Assembly (NCBI GenBank): GCA_010093685.1
Contig: MU006236.1
Coordinates: 124,001 to 188,000 of the forward strand
DNA: 64,000 bases
Reading direction: 5' to 3'
DNA from: Ophiobolus disseminans
Taxonomy: Eukaryota; Ascomycota; Dothideomycetes; Pleosporales; Phaeosphaeriaceae
The notes under the pieces were generated by a model that was given only the letters and a program-made list of their open reading frames with translations, did no database searches and was not told the origin of the DNA. The translations under genes and the position numbers were made by a program. Position 1 is the first letter of the stretch, and every line of letters starts with the position of its first letter. Shown in pieces: positions 11,913-22,639 of this stretch.

Positions 11913-12501
11913 ATGCAGTTCTCCATCCTGACCTTCATCTTGGCCACAGCCGCCACCGTCTCCGCCCAAACGGCCTGCGACCCCGTCGCATCTGCCATCC
12001 CTACATGCGGCGTAAGTCTTTCCCCCATTCCCTCCTCCCCTCACCCCAGTATCCCACATCCCACTTCCCTCTCCCTCCCACTCCCCCACTACCACTTCCC
12101 TCACCCCAGTATCCCACATCCCACTTCCCTCTCCCTCCCACTCCCCCACTACCACTTCCTCACCCCAGTATCCCACTTCCCACTTCCCTCTCCCTCCCAC
12201 TCCCCCTTTACCACTTCCCTCCTCCCACACCCCAACTCCCCATCCACTCACCACCCCACAGGTCCCATGCATTTCCTCCGCCGCCGCCGGCGTAGGCTGC
12301 ACCAACGCCGACTACGGCTGCCGCTGCACGAACGCAGCTGCTATACAGAACGCAGCGCTGGGCTGCGTGGTGGGGAATTGTGGCATCGCGACGGCGCTGC
12401 AGGTGCAGGCGAGTGCGAGTGCGGTGTGTGCTTGTGTGGCGACTGCGGTGCCGACGCCGGTTAGGAATGAGTATGGTGGGTGGGCGGGGTGGATGGGATA
12501 G
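11913..12501 (+). CDS. Small secreted CFEM-domain protein
   Basis: Two exons, 11913-12011 and 12262-12501, around a 250-nt intron (GTAAGT...CCACAG); 112 residues. A signal peptide (residues 1-18, ending VSA-Q) is followed by a CFEM domain: Cys pairs PTCG/PCIS, GVGC, the YGCRC core, LGCVVGNC and VCAC, ten cysteines in all, eight in CFEM spacing. CFEM proteins are extracellular or GPI-anchored and serve in haem/iron capture, adhesion or as effectors. The Asp that often precedes the CxC (DxxCxC) is present in NADYGCRC, consistent with haem coordination in the family. The protein ends in a short WAGWMG tail with no obvious GPI site, so it is probably freely secreted. The intron contains a 60-bp minisatellite and is four to five times longer than most introns here. 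Confidence 0.85.
12041..12220 (+). repeat. Minisatellite inside the CFEM intron
   Basis: Three tandem copies of a 59-60-bp pyrimidine-rich unit starting TCACCCCAGTATCCCAC at 12041, 12101 and 12160, the third slightly diverged. Nearly all C and T on the plus strand. It accounts for most of the 250-nt intron. Confidence 0.85.
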
Positions 12502-12524
12502 GATAAGATGGGATTGATGTAGTG

Positions 12525-12910
12525 GTGGTGAATGGAGTGGGATTGAGGGTTGGGGAAGATTTGTGTCTCGTTTGGTTTAGCCGTGATGTAGCGGTCCCTT
12601 GTTACAGCAGCCCTTTACCATTGCGAAGTCTCAATCCTTAGTTATCCCTCAAGACCTTTTCGTGGCTCGTTTGCATACCAATACACTGGGCTGGAGATTC
12701 TCCGTATTGTTGATGGGATGGTGCGTGGAGGGGGTGACATAATTGTGGTCAATGGATTCTCAATTGGATGTCGGTGAGGATTGGTTCTTGTTTGGTTCAG
12801 CTATGATGTAGCGGCCCTGGGCCATCGCGATGACTCAAAATTCAGTTCTTCCTCAAGACCTTTTCGTAGCTCATTTGAATGCTGATACACCGGGCTGGAG
12901 ATTCTCCGTG
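12525..12910 (+). repeat. Tandem duplication downstream of the CFEM gene
   Basis: Two diverged copies, about 12525-12705 and 12744-12910. Shared blocks include GATGTAGCGG (12584 and 12805), CCTCAAGACCTTTTCGT (12647 and 12851) and GGGCTGGAGATTCTCCGT (12689 and 12893). The offset varies between 204 and 220 bp because of indels. Copy 1 lies about 25 bp after the CFEM stop, so it probably includes the gene's 3' UTR. Confidence 0.8.
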
Positions 12911-13041
12911 TTTTGAGGGTTGCGATTACTCTCAGCCATGTACTTGGCTATCCCCAGCTACAGCAATTGTTATATCAGCTTGAGCATGCAGCGCATGTAG
13001 CGTCTTCCAGGAGTCTTTTATTGCACTTCGTATGCCATTCT

Positions 13042-14077
13042 TTAGATACCCTCCTCCATCCACGCCCTCATACACCTTGCCAACTCCGCGTTCCTTGTCT
13101 CCACCAAATACTGCGGTACATCTGTGATTCGCAGCATCTCCTTGACCGGATCTTCCAGTAATGTCGAATCACCAATCGCATCCATATCCGTTGGCAAAAC
13201 CTTCAAATTCTCCGCCTCCTTGCCCATTTCCAATACTTTTGCTACCCGTCCCCAAAGATATTTAGTGATTCAGTCGTCATACAATTGTATCCCAATCGTA
13301 TCCAGAAAGTTTTCATCCCCGCCTCTCAACATGCGCGCTAGGAAAATCCCAGTCTGTAGAAACGTGTATGCAAACATCTGTCCGTTGTTCGTGAGCGCGA
13401 ACCCTGGTATGCGAAAGAACACGCCCGATGTGCCGGTGGTTGAGGCAGAATTCGAGCAGCTCGACGACGCGCGCGACGTTGTTTTGGATCCAGTTCCAGG
13501 CAATGACCTTGTGGGCACTGTCTACGGGCTCGCGTACTTCAACGCGGGTGATCCAGAGTATTGTTCGGGGCGTTGAGCGGCCGGCAAGGACGAGGAGGCT
13601 TCTGATGGCGGAGTTGTGGAGGCTGGGGTAGGCCGTGAAGATGATACGATTGTGCTGGATCTCAATACCGGAGGCCTCGTGGCGGAGTTGGCGGTTTGTG
13701 TATTGGATCTGATTCAAGGGCTGAGGGACTTTGTCGTTGGTGTAGACATTGGGTTCCTTCTTGCGTCTTGATGTGACGGTGGTCCATTTTATAGAGGTTT
13801 CGTTTGGAGATGTGAAGGCAAACGCGTAGACACGTTTGCGAAGCTCGGCGGGTAGGTCGAGGAACCGGAAGGTGGGCATAGGCCGGGTCGTGATTGATCT
13901 GACGCGCTTCTTTCGGGTACGATTTCTGTAGTCTATAGGCATGTTGAAGGTCTTGGGGTGTGTCTGAGAGCTTATGAGGGGTTTGAGGGCGATGCGGCGC
14001 TGCAAACGGGCAGAGGTGGTCCTTACTTTATAGTCCCATGACGCCATAACCCTTTGAAACGCTTGAGAAAGCTCCAT
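13042..14077 (-). pseudogene. Broken 2EXR / F-box-like protein gene
   Basis: A continuous protein is spread over three pieces. Piece 1 (from ATG 14077) carries the 2EXR-type core FRFLDLPAELRKRVYAFAF and runs to EFCLNHRHIG near 13445. A one-base shift is needed to enter piece 2 (FFRIPGFALTNNG ... to IQLYDD). An in-frame TGA (complement of 13270-13272) then interrupts it, and piece 3 continues in the same frame (ITKYLWGRVAKVLEM...) to the natural stop at 13042. No GT/AG pair explains the shift. Proteins of this family (about 200-350 residues) are abundant and poorly characterised in ascomycetes. The two lesions indicate a pseudogene unless they are assembly errors. Confidence 0.7.
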
Positions 14078-14373
14078 AGAGTAGCGCCGCTACGTCAGCT
14101 AAAAATGTACTAAGCCCCCACTAGACATTCCTGGAGGTTTATCACCTCCTGATCCTTCTCTAACTCGCCGCAACCCACCCCGTCAACTGACTGCCAAATC
14201 AAGATCGACTAGCAGAGTTAGTATTTATTGTACTCTAGATGCGGTGCTAATAGCTAATGGTACATGTTTAGAAATAGAACGGCGTGCTTCACCATGGCTG
14301 ATCGTTTGCGCGAGACCACAAAGGAGAACAACTGTGTTCGTGGAACTATGTTCGCCCATGGTGTGGTGAGGGA

Positions 14374-14545
14374 CAAGGTGTCAGCCTGGCACCTTAGTTC
14401 ACATGGTACACTGTGGACTGCATCTCCACGTGACTCTTAGTCACTGGCTTACTCATCATGTTGTGTATATAATCGCTCTGTGTAGCTCTCTCAATACAAC
14501 AACCTTCTTCTCACTTTTGCCTTGTCTCCTACATCCGACACAAGG
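14374..14545 (+). repeat. Solo LTR with 5-bp target-site duplication, copy 3
   Basis: A 162-bp repeat at 14379-14540 runs from TGTCAGCC to ATCCGACA and is flanked by a perfect 5-bp direct repeat CAAGG (14374-14378 and 14541-14545), the mark of integrase-mediated insertion. It contains the TATA-like box TGTATATAATCGC about 85 bp in. It is about 97% identical to the inverted copy at 21.2 kb (five differences by eye). No internal retroelement sequence adjoins, so it is a solo LTR or a very small TRIM-like remnant. Confidence 0.85.
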
Positions 14546-15446
14546 CTTCGTTTACTTAGTGAACTGGTCGTATAGCGCAGGTTCAATCTGGGCAGGTGCA
14601 TGTCTGCCCATAACTATTCTCATGGTTTTCCATGAGGGTTTACGCGATCACCTTGTGAACGTATTGGGATGTTACAACCGTAGCATGTCATTACACCCTG
14701 CTTCGTGCTTCATGAAGAATGTCTCGGAGACAAAGCTGTACCTGCAGTTTTGGCGGCTTCGCAATCCGCTTTCGATCAATATTGTCTGGTTTAACTGGTT
14801 GCTCCTTTGGAGTCGGCAAGGTCGGAGGGGCGACCGCCTTGTCAATACGCGTGAAGCCATGCGGCTTCGGTACTAAAGCTAGTGCACACAATGGTGTTCA
14901 GGTGGCTTGTCTTCCTGTAACACCAAAGTCGTTTAGTGGCTCTTAGACATCTTCGTGGTGTCGATGGGTCATTAACTGGCTTCCTTTTTTCGTTGAGTAT
15001 TGATCCATTGGATCATGCTCGAAGAAGAATTCTCCAATCCTTGAGCCTTCCGACCATCCACTGACACCAAGCAGCACCCCGATGCCCCCTGATATTTACC
15101 AAGTTCGTGTTTGTCCGCGAGACCAAAATCGAGTAACATGTTCGTGTTACGTGTCTGCATCACGACTGGCGCTCGGCAGACAGCGACCCAGCTAGCGAAG
15201 GATGATAACAGTGTTGGAGTTATCTTTGGACCCCAAAAGATTGACAAGAAATAACAAGACTCGATTCAAACTAATTTATTTACATCCATTCCCTTGCTAA
15301 TATGCAGTCTATGATTATTAAACATTACCCACACTCAACACCTAGACGCCATCCACCAATCGGAATCTCGCGCGCAAAGTGGCACAGCCACCTAGACTCA
15401 TAAGCGAAACTACTCGTGCAGTTTCTCAGGCGACCAGGCTTATCGC
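14546..15446. other. Intergenic region, no gene recognised
   Basis: Contains frames of up to 91 codons on both strands (for example minus 14972-15247), none with a recognisable motif or a convincing gene structure. The right end is the 3' flank of the MARVEL-type gene. Confidence 0.3.
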
Positions 15447-16048
15447 TCAAGCAGCGGCAGGCGGCTCAACTGGCTTTTCTGGGTGCACAGGTTCAGCGGC
15501 AGCCACAGCAGCCGCCTTCCACGCGTATGCATCAACAGCAAAGCTCACAAGCGTAAAGAAACTATCGCAGTGTTAGTTGGTGAACCAGGCCGTGGGCTTT
15601 TCGCTCAAACCGCACTCACAATGCCAAGAAGATGAACGCCTCACTCGTCAACTTTAAGTTGCACGACCCTCCAAAAGGCGCGTTAAGCTCGCACTGGCTC
15701 TGATTGTAGTCTTGAGCTGAGAAAATGAACGCCGTGAGCCAAAGGTAGGTAAAGATGAAGTTTGGGAGCGCGTAGTAGAACTTGTAGGCGCTGAGGACCG
15801 GGAGAACGAAGGAGGGGAGCCAGAGGCCGAGGACGATGGCAGACTAGGAGAGTAAGTTGGCAAGCGTTTGGACATTGGGAGAAGAGACTCACGATGCACA
15901 TCTCGAAGATGAGGTGCTGATCATGAGGATATTTCTTCAGGAAATAACCCGTGATGCCGACGACAATGATCGAGCTGATCCAGGCCATGGCATTGCAGCC
16001 AGCGACAGTGAGGCGGAGAGCCTTGGAGGGGACAATTTTGAAAGCCAT
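15447..16048 (-). CDS. MARVEL-type four-span membrane protein
   Basis: Three exons, 16048-15893, 15843-15620 and 15561-15447, with introns of 49 nt (GTGAGT...CTCCTAG) and 58 nt (GTGAGT...GCGATAG); 164 residues in frame throughout. Four hydrophobic helices (about residues 13-36, 50-72, 78-95, 122-143) and a Cys pair in the loop between helices 3 and 4 (QCELNAPFGGSC) are the pattern of fungal MARVEL-domain proteins. These sit in plasma membrane or endocytic membranes and associate with membrane organisation. The tail is Ala/Pro/Glu-rich (PEKPVEPPAAA) and cytosolic by topology. No single exon shows the protein; the call depends on the splice reconstruction. Function in the cell is not known from sequence. 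Confidence 0.8.
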
Positions 16049-18801
16049 CTTGGATGTTGTGGAGTGCGGAGTTCGTTTATATGGACTAAAGAGTGAACGA
16101 TGAAGATCGATGGGATGCTGCGACTACTAGAGGAGCTGTTGTGTGGTAGTGATGAAGCGGTGTTTCTTGCTTTGATGCCTCTCTTCCAATCTACTTCTTA
16201 GACTCTTATAGCTCTTGCGAACACGGTTGAGGACCTTAGTAATAATGCTCAAGCCTTTCTGCCTCATCAGACTATGCCTGATGTGACGACGGTGCATAGG
16301 ACTCGGGTTGTTTAGTGATGCTTATTGTGCTCAACCGCTCAACCCTAGGTACCAGGATCGACATGGCCAACGTCCATGTAGCCACCATTGACGAGAACGC
16401 ACGGTGTGCGCGTATCGATAAGATCATCTTTGTAAGCTGGGGAACTACAATGACGTAGATAAATACACATTGATCATTGTTGAAGTGACCAGTGGAAGCA
16501 GTAGACCCAGCGTGTTTGACTCAGAGTTTGCTTGCTTTAGCATGCAATATCGTTCTCGTTGATCACGATATGGTTCGATCTGTCTCGCGAAGCAAGCATG
16601 CGGAAGCCTGCGGAACCTTTTGGTGATATGACTAATAACTCACCCCTGTGCGCTATGCCCATAGCAATATACCTTGTCCATAACTTGCTTCTTGACGTTG
16701 AGTCGTTGAAACTGTGGGTATGAAGGGCGTCGATTGCGGTGTGTGTGCAGTTCACGAGTCAGATGCTGTGCCGGCATGTTCGGGAATGACTCGATCGCTA
16801 GAGGTGCGTAAGCAAGCAAGCGCGCTGCAAGCCCACTGTGCTGCTGCTTAGTTGGAGGACCACTCCTGCAACCGCACTTGCACTCTCATCAGTTTTCGCC
16901 TTCAATTTATGTTTTTATCAAATGACACCCTCACGTAAATCCAGAACGTATACATGGTTACATGGGTGGTACTCAGATACTGAAAGTGCAATTGCGGTGT
17001 CGTGTAAGAGGGGGAGGAAATTGCCCGAGAAACTTTTCGCTACAGTTACAACTTGCTATCTTCGCGATTGTTTTGGGGCTGTGCCTGCACAAGCGCGGCA
17101 GTGGGGTCCGAGGTCGTCTAATGATCATCAAAGTAAGCTCAAGAAAGCCTGACATGAACGATGGGCCCATGCACCATACTCTACAAGTAACCTGGTTTAG
17201 GCAACGGCCGACACCAAAAAATTCGGGAAGGCATGGAGTCGGAAAGTTGATGGTCGACGGGTGCGGTGCAAATAGATTGAGGCCAAGCTCCCGAAACGCG
17301 GCCTGCAATATCGAGGCCTCGGATCCACAACTCATGCAGAGGTGCACCGCAATCTGGATTATCTTTTGTGTACACTTTTCGTACCTTCGGCTCCAAGCTC
17401 GTAAGCTGTATATCTTTGTTGGCGTCTTTCAGTCAAGAAAGAGGATCTTCGGGATGGCGTCTGCAACAACGCTTTTACAAGTCTTTTACTTCAGGGGAAG
17501 ACGCCATGAGGCTACGGCCGTGGTCGCTCGCACGACATATTTCTGAGCTGCAGACTCAACAGCTAACGAGCGGGCGTGGTACCCGTGCGATGCCAATCAT
17601 GCTAAAGGGTGCTCATACTGATTTCCTCCCAGCGACTGAAATTTTGAGTCTGTATGTGCCGCCAAAGCAGAGCCTAGCAGAACATGCGTGTGACGATCGG
17701 CTGCAACACACGGGCGTACCCGTGCTCCGAGACTAATCAGGTGATGAGAACGTGCTGTCCAACGTAAAGCCTCATGTCCTTCAGATGCTGCAGGATAGGC
17801 TGATGGTTCGGGCGTAACCTCGAGGTAATAGCCTCAAAGGCGGGAGATGACAACCTCTGTTGCGGACAGAGATATTCCAGATTGCTTTCCTCATCTTGGA
17901 GTATGGAAATAACCGCACTTTTTCCTGCACGCGTTGGCTTCCCGCATGGGAACGATGCAATGTCGTCACATGCGAACTGCCGCAAGTTGGCTGCGGACAT
18001 CTATCTTCACATCTCCTAGACGCTCTTCGTTACGAGATTCTTGATGCTCGAACCAGACTCAGAGAAGGGTGAGACTTTCACGGATAGGATACCATTGAAG
18101 CTGCGGGCGTGCTATTATGGGTGGCGATTGAGCAATCGTCAATCAGATGTTCAACCTTTGGGTCTTTTTCAGTAGCACGCCATTGTGGTCAATATCTCTC
18201 ATTACCGAAAAAATCTTCAATTGACCGGTGAACGCTAATTATTCTGATTGTTGGTGGTGCTCAGCCACATGCGCGAGCAATATGCGATGCTTCAACCGAC
18301 GGATAGATAAGACAGATTTGTGTAACGTGTGACCAAAACTCCAGGATTGTTTCTGGGATGTTCTCCTATGCCACTTCAAATGAACCTGGACTGAGTGTGA
18401 TCATTCCGAAACAACAGAATGCGTAATTCTTGCGGCGAAGCACCGGAAGAGACGAAGCTCAGAGGGTGTGTCGGTTTATCCATGGGCATCCACTAGTGTT
18501 GCACGCAACGTGTGTCCAAGTGATATGACATTGTGTCAGTCGCCGACCTCGATCCTGGGGTTTCTACAGGTAGGCTGGGTGATGTACTCTGGCTGAATGG
18601 TAGAATCGAAAACTTATGAGCTACGATTCGAACAGGGCAGCCATTTCGCGTGGGAGTGCTCCAATGTTGGTTCCGGACAGACCTACTGTTATTTCAAATC
18701 TTGCGAATGTACCGTATAAAGTCTCGCGCATGTGAGTGAGGAACTAAATAAACCATTCAAGCGTTATACTCAATCCACGGCTTCGCGACCTGCAACCAAT
18801 C
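16049..18801. other. Long gene-free region
   Basis: 2.75 kb without a recognisable gene. Frames of 60-194 codons exist on both strands between 16.8 and 18.1 kb, but they overlap one another, lack known motifs and show no consistent splice structure. A TATA-like GTATAAAG about 90 bp before 18802 may serve the small gene that follows. Confidence 0.3.
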
Positions 18802-19050
18802 ATGCCTTCCGCTCAGCGACAACAACCAGTCGAGCCGACGCCGACAAGTAACCCAATTCGATCGAGTGAACCTCGGAAAATTACAGCGGTAAGTCTTTGG
18901 CGTAATATCACGCCCCGAAATTTGGACTAAAGAGCATGCGAGGACGGCCAGAGGAACGGTGCTACTACCGTTTCCGATGGCGAACAGATTCGCCGGTGGC
19001 TCAAACAGACCTCGGGGGAAGAGCCTTGGAGGGCTGGAAGTCGGAACTGA
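18802..19050 (+). CDS. Possible 64-residue spliced protein, unknown function
   Basis: Exon 1 is 18802-18888 (ATG in a CAATCATGC context, 29 codons). A 54-nt intron follows (GTAAGT, branch GACTAA, end GCGAG). Exon 2 is 18943-19050. The joined frame gives a 64-residue hydrophilic protein beginning MPSAQRQQPVEPTPTS and ending in a Trp/Arg-rich segment (IRRWLKQTSGEEPWRAG). A TATA-like GTATAAAG lies about 90 bp upstream. Intron size and motifs match those of confirmed genes in this window. I recognise no family. It could be chance, because both exons are short. Confidence 0.4.
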
Positions 19051-19693
19051 TGATCAGCGGTATGATATCTTGACGAGATTGAGAGGGTATTGTAGAACGT
19101 GGGCGGAGTAGAGGTGTCGCAATTAGAGCTATCAAGTCAGGTACCTAGGTATTGAACTCGAGGACGGAGCTAGAAGGAGATGTTTAAGAGAGACCTCAAA
19201 TGTATCAATGGTTGGTGGTGAATTGCTATATACCTAGGTATGACAATCAAAGATATGATTTGAAACTTCCAAGGTTACTAAGGGAAACATTGTGCTCTCA
19301 AAGCCGATGCCGCGTTGACGAAAGGTACGAAATGATCATACCTACCTAGGTATGCAGCGTGACGTCATCGAAACGCGACATCAGACCAGAAGCATATTAA
19401 AATAGCTGAGTAACGAACGAAATCATCTCAAGTATTTCTACGGGGTGGTGGAAAGGAGGGAGAAGCCTTCAGTAAAATGTCCATACGTGACAACCCAGGA
19501 CTGATTCTACTAAACAGAAAAGAAGAAAATCTGAAGCTCAAATTTGCGCCTCCTTTGTTCTCAGTGGTGCGGACGGGCAAATAGAGCTGTAGAACAATTC
19601 TTGTTCTTACTGCCGTCGTACTAAATTTGAGCTCCGCACGGGTTTCCAGTCTCACTGACAGTGCGAACACACCTCACATGAGTGATGGCAATG
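19051..19693. other. Intergenic cluster of TACCTAGGTA palindromes
   Basis: No gene. Three perfect copies of the 10-bp palindrome TACCTAGGTA lie at 19142-19151, 19231-19240 and 19343-19352. Confidence 0.6.
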
Positions 19694-19951
19694 CTACACC
19701 GCGGATCCTTTCGTTTTCCAACAAAGATGACAGTACCATGGCGCAATTGCGCCCAGCTTTCGAGGAGGAGGTTCTGTTTGCTGCTGAGCTGGACAGGTGG
19801 AACAGCGCGAATGGGAGCATGCACTGCAACCAAAAATGTATTCTTCGTCACACGGGGTATTCTTTTCGAAGAAAAGACAAATACAACAAGACCACACCAC
19901 GTTGTCGGGAGATTTGGGCGTTAGTATAATTATGCAGCAACCCTCGTTCAT
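19694..19951 (-). CDS. Cysteine-rich, zinc-finger-like small ORF
   Basis: An 85-codon frame from ATG 19951. It contains WSCCICLFFEKNTPCD, then GCSACSHSRCSTCP and later PWYCHLCW: several CxxC pairs with a CxH element, suggestive of a zinc ribbon or RING-like fold, as in short fungal W-C-x2-C proteins. No intron or promoter evidence was found, and the frame ends abruptly (KTKGSAV). It may be a small gene, one exon of a larger gene or a relic. No confident family match. Confidence 0.35.
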   Translation of the reverse strand: MNEGCCIIILTPKSPDNVVWSCCICLFFEKNTPCDEEYIFGCSACSHSRCSTCPAQQQTEPPPRKLGAIAPWYCHLCWKTKGSAV

Positions 19952-21200
19952 GCCTCACGGTGGAAAATCGTGAAGGAAATATCGGAATGACAGGAAACTC
20001 GGATAATTTCTGGCCAGCATCGCATCCGCCGACGCTCATGCCCATTTGTTACGCTTGGCTCCTAGTCTTCCAAGGTTGCGACCGAGTGCTCAAGATCATG
20101 TAAATATTGGCCAACGCTCTTCAGAAACCACCTCACCATTCCACCAAAACCATGGGCCAGATAGCGAACCGTTTTCGGACGAAGGAATCGCAGTAACATG
20201 CTAGCTGGGGAAAAATTCGTAAACATACTCACACACGACATTACATCCCGAGGTCTTCGTGGAAGACACCACACCAGAGAGCCGACGACATAGCTCCGAC
20301 TCGAACTGGATCAAGGTACCAGGAGCTGTATAGCTTATACGGAAGCCGCTACCACGATTACGTAGCCTTGGGTATTCTGGTAACGAGTGGTTGGAATGCG
20401 CGCCTGGGACAAAACCACACGGTCCATATTCTTCGAATCATAAGACAATGGACGGAGACAAATCGCAAAGCTCACACAGATATGTGAAACCAAAAGATTG
20501 TCGCTCTCTAGTCATTCGCATACCATGGAGCGGTTTCAGTATCGTTCTTGACGCCTTATCGTAGTCTCCAGCGTCGCACCTTCGAGGCTTCCGCCACGCA
20601 CAACGCCATTATGTAGCACCAGTCAGTCTCAAAGACCTGAGGTCATCAGCTCGGAATTGAGTGTTCTTGAAATGCACGAAAGCGCGATATGGAGGGAGAG
20701 GAGGGAGAACATACTTCGAGTCGAGGTTATATATCCGTTCAAAGGAGTGAACAGGATAAGGACCTCGCGTGAAAATTTGAGAGTATTGTGTAGCTTTGAG
20801 CAAGCTATGAAAATAACTCAGAGTGAATAATTTGTGTAAGATCTCCAGAATCCAGAGGGGGTATCATCACCTAGGCATATCGTAACGTCGTTCATCTTCG
20901 GATATCAGATCACTCCTCGCTTCAAGACGATGCGCCATGAGTGCTGAGCTGGCAAACTTTAGTAGAAGAGGCTGAGAGACCAAAGTCCATGAACCCTCCA
21001 GCGGCAGTTTTCGAAATTCAACATGGTGCGCGTGCGGAGGAAAAGAGGAGCATGGTTAGTTTTGGAACTTTCTGTATGCCACCAAAGGAGCAGCAAGTCA
21101 CGCTCATGCGTCATTCTGCACATTGATTCAACTCTGGAGTCCCAGACTCCATGATGAACCATCGACTATCGTTTCATGGCTTTAAGTAGGAACAGCGGAG
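19952..21200. other. Gene-free region
   Basis: No gene or repeat recognised. Short overlapping frames only (none above 70 codons with coding character). Confidence 0.3.
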
Positions 21201-21372
21201 TGTTCTGTCGGATGTAGGAGACAGGGCAAAAGTGAGAAGAAGGTTTTTGTATTGAGAGAGCTACATAGAGCGATTATATACACAACATGATGAGTAAGCC
21301 AGTGACTGAGAGTCACGTGGAGATGCAGTCCACAGTGTACCATGTGAACTGAGGTGCCAGGCTGACATGTTC
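21201..21372 (-). repeat. Solo LTR with 5-bp target-site duplication, copy 4 (inverted)
   Basis: A 162-bp repeat at 21206-21367 in reverse orientation, flanked by the perfect 5-bp repeat TGTTC (21201-21205 and 21368-21372). Same length and ends as the copy at 14.4 kb, and about 97% identical to it. TATA-like box and TG...CA ends conserved. The two clean copies indicate a fairly recently mobile family. Confidence 0.85.
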
Positions 21373-21888
21373 CAACAGCCATGCATCAACCGTGAGTACG
21401 TTTAGAATCGCAAATTTCGCCAGTAGAAGGCGAATGCGCGACAAGCAAAGCTAATACTTCGAGACTCGATGGCTACTTATACGTGCATATCGACAGCAGG
21501 GCACAAGATCCATACAACCTTGAAGGTCTCGTTTCGATGTTGATTGAGTAACTTTGCAACGCACCGCACCCTCCATGCTTCCAGCATCTCTCCATTTGTA
21601 CAACGCACGAGGCTCGCGGGAGTATCTGCCGCATGTGGTGTGGTTTTACCTTCATGCGTTGATGTGACAACGAAGGATGCGGTTGTTTACTTAGACTTGT
21701 TCGTCAGCCTCCAGGTCCTGCCCGTGAGAGCAGTCACGTTCTGCCAAAGGAGCCTGCCTGTTTGGGCTCAGCCCGCTTCCATCTCCATCAACTCACCTGA
21801 GTTTCCGATAATTGTTCATCACCAATCCCATCCACTTTTATGTGTCCACTCTTGTGCCTCCCATCAAGACTTGTAGATGATTTATAGA

Positions 21889-22082
21889 TGTTGAAAGGCC
21901 GACCAAGCCAAGATCAGATCGGGCTGGAATAGACCCAGCAGCAGCAGCATGGGAAGGGAAGGAGATCCTTGGACGCTGATTGGGTTGGTGGCGGAGGGGA
22001 AGACGCCATGGAGTTTCAAATTTCTTATTTTGTACAAGAGAATAAAGCCATGTACGTCGCTCTACTCCCGGATCGTTGACAT
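21889..22082 (+). repeat. Probable LTR fragment of a second retroelement family
   Basis: About 190 bp running from TGTTGAAAGGCC to CGTTGACA. It includes GGAATAGACCCAGCAGCAGC, an AT-rich stretch ending in AATAAAGCC (a poly(A)-signal-like element) and CTCTACTCCCGG before the end. Ends and content resemble a copia-type LTR. A 40-bp part is shared with 3101-3142. No clear target duplication was found. Confidence 0.4.
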
Positions 22083-22639
22083 GTAGCAATACCGTAGCAG
22101 ATCATCGGGAATAACGAAGCATATCATCGCACGAGGTTCATTTGTAGATGAAAGCAGGGTTGCCAAAAAGTACACTCATTGTTGATACGGCAAAGGTAGA
22201 GGTTGAATCAAGTAACAGTCGTTGCAACGAGTTGAGGTAAGTGATTTAGTTCTTGATTGATTGATTGGCAAGGCGCGAGACTTCGAAGAAGTACTTCTAG
22301 CGCACGAGCCACCTGATCACGTAATCAGGTACTTTCACTCTACATACGTGCGGTAGCTTGATTCCCAACACTCATGCTTTTTCTGTGTCCCAGCTTCGGG
22401 CGGTAAGTGGCGTTGCGACGGAGCGCAGGATGCCATAACGGAAGACGTTTCTTCTTTTTCGACAACGCGCCAATTTCGCTGAACTATACTAGCTATCGTT
22501 GTGAATTCTGGTCGTCGGCATGTATCAATACCGTAGAGTGTTATTGAAAAAGAAGAAGCATACAAGGGTTCGTAATTCGACCTAAAGGTAGCAGGAGGAA
22601 AGGTAGACAGGGATCTCATAGAGTGAGCTTCACGGACTT
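22083..22639. other. Intergenic, nothing recognised
   Basis: AT-rich sequence with no gene or clear repeat, leading into the tandem-repeat array. Confidence 0.3.

Noticed and set aside
11781..12305. A 174-codon minus-strand frame rich in Gly/Glu/Val
   Set aside because: It is the antisense of the CFEM minisatellite intron; low-complexity artefact.
16962..17546. A 194-codon plus-strand frame
   Set aside because: It overlaps other frames of equal length, has no motif and no codon bias like that of the neighbouring genes.
18610..18700. A tRNA-like T-loop (GATTCGAAC) near 18627
   Set aside because: The B-box is imperfect and no acceptor stem or anticodon arm can be paired. No tRNA or rRNA gene was found in the window.
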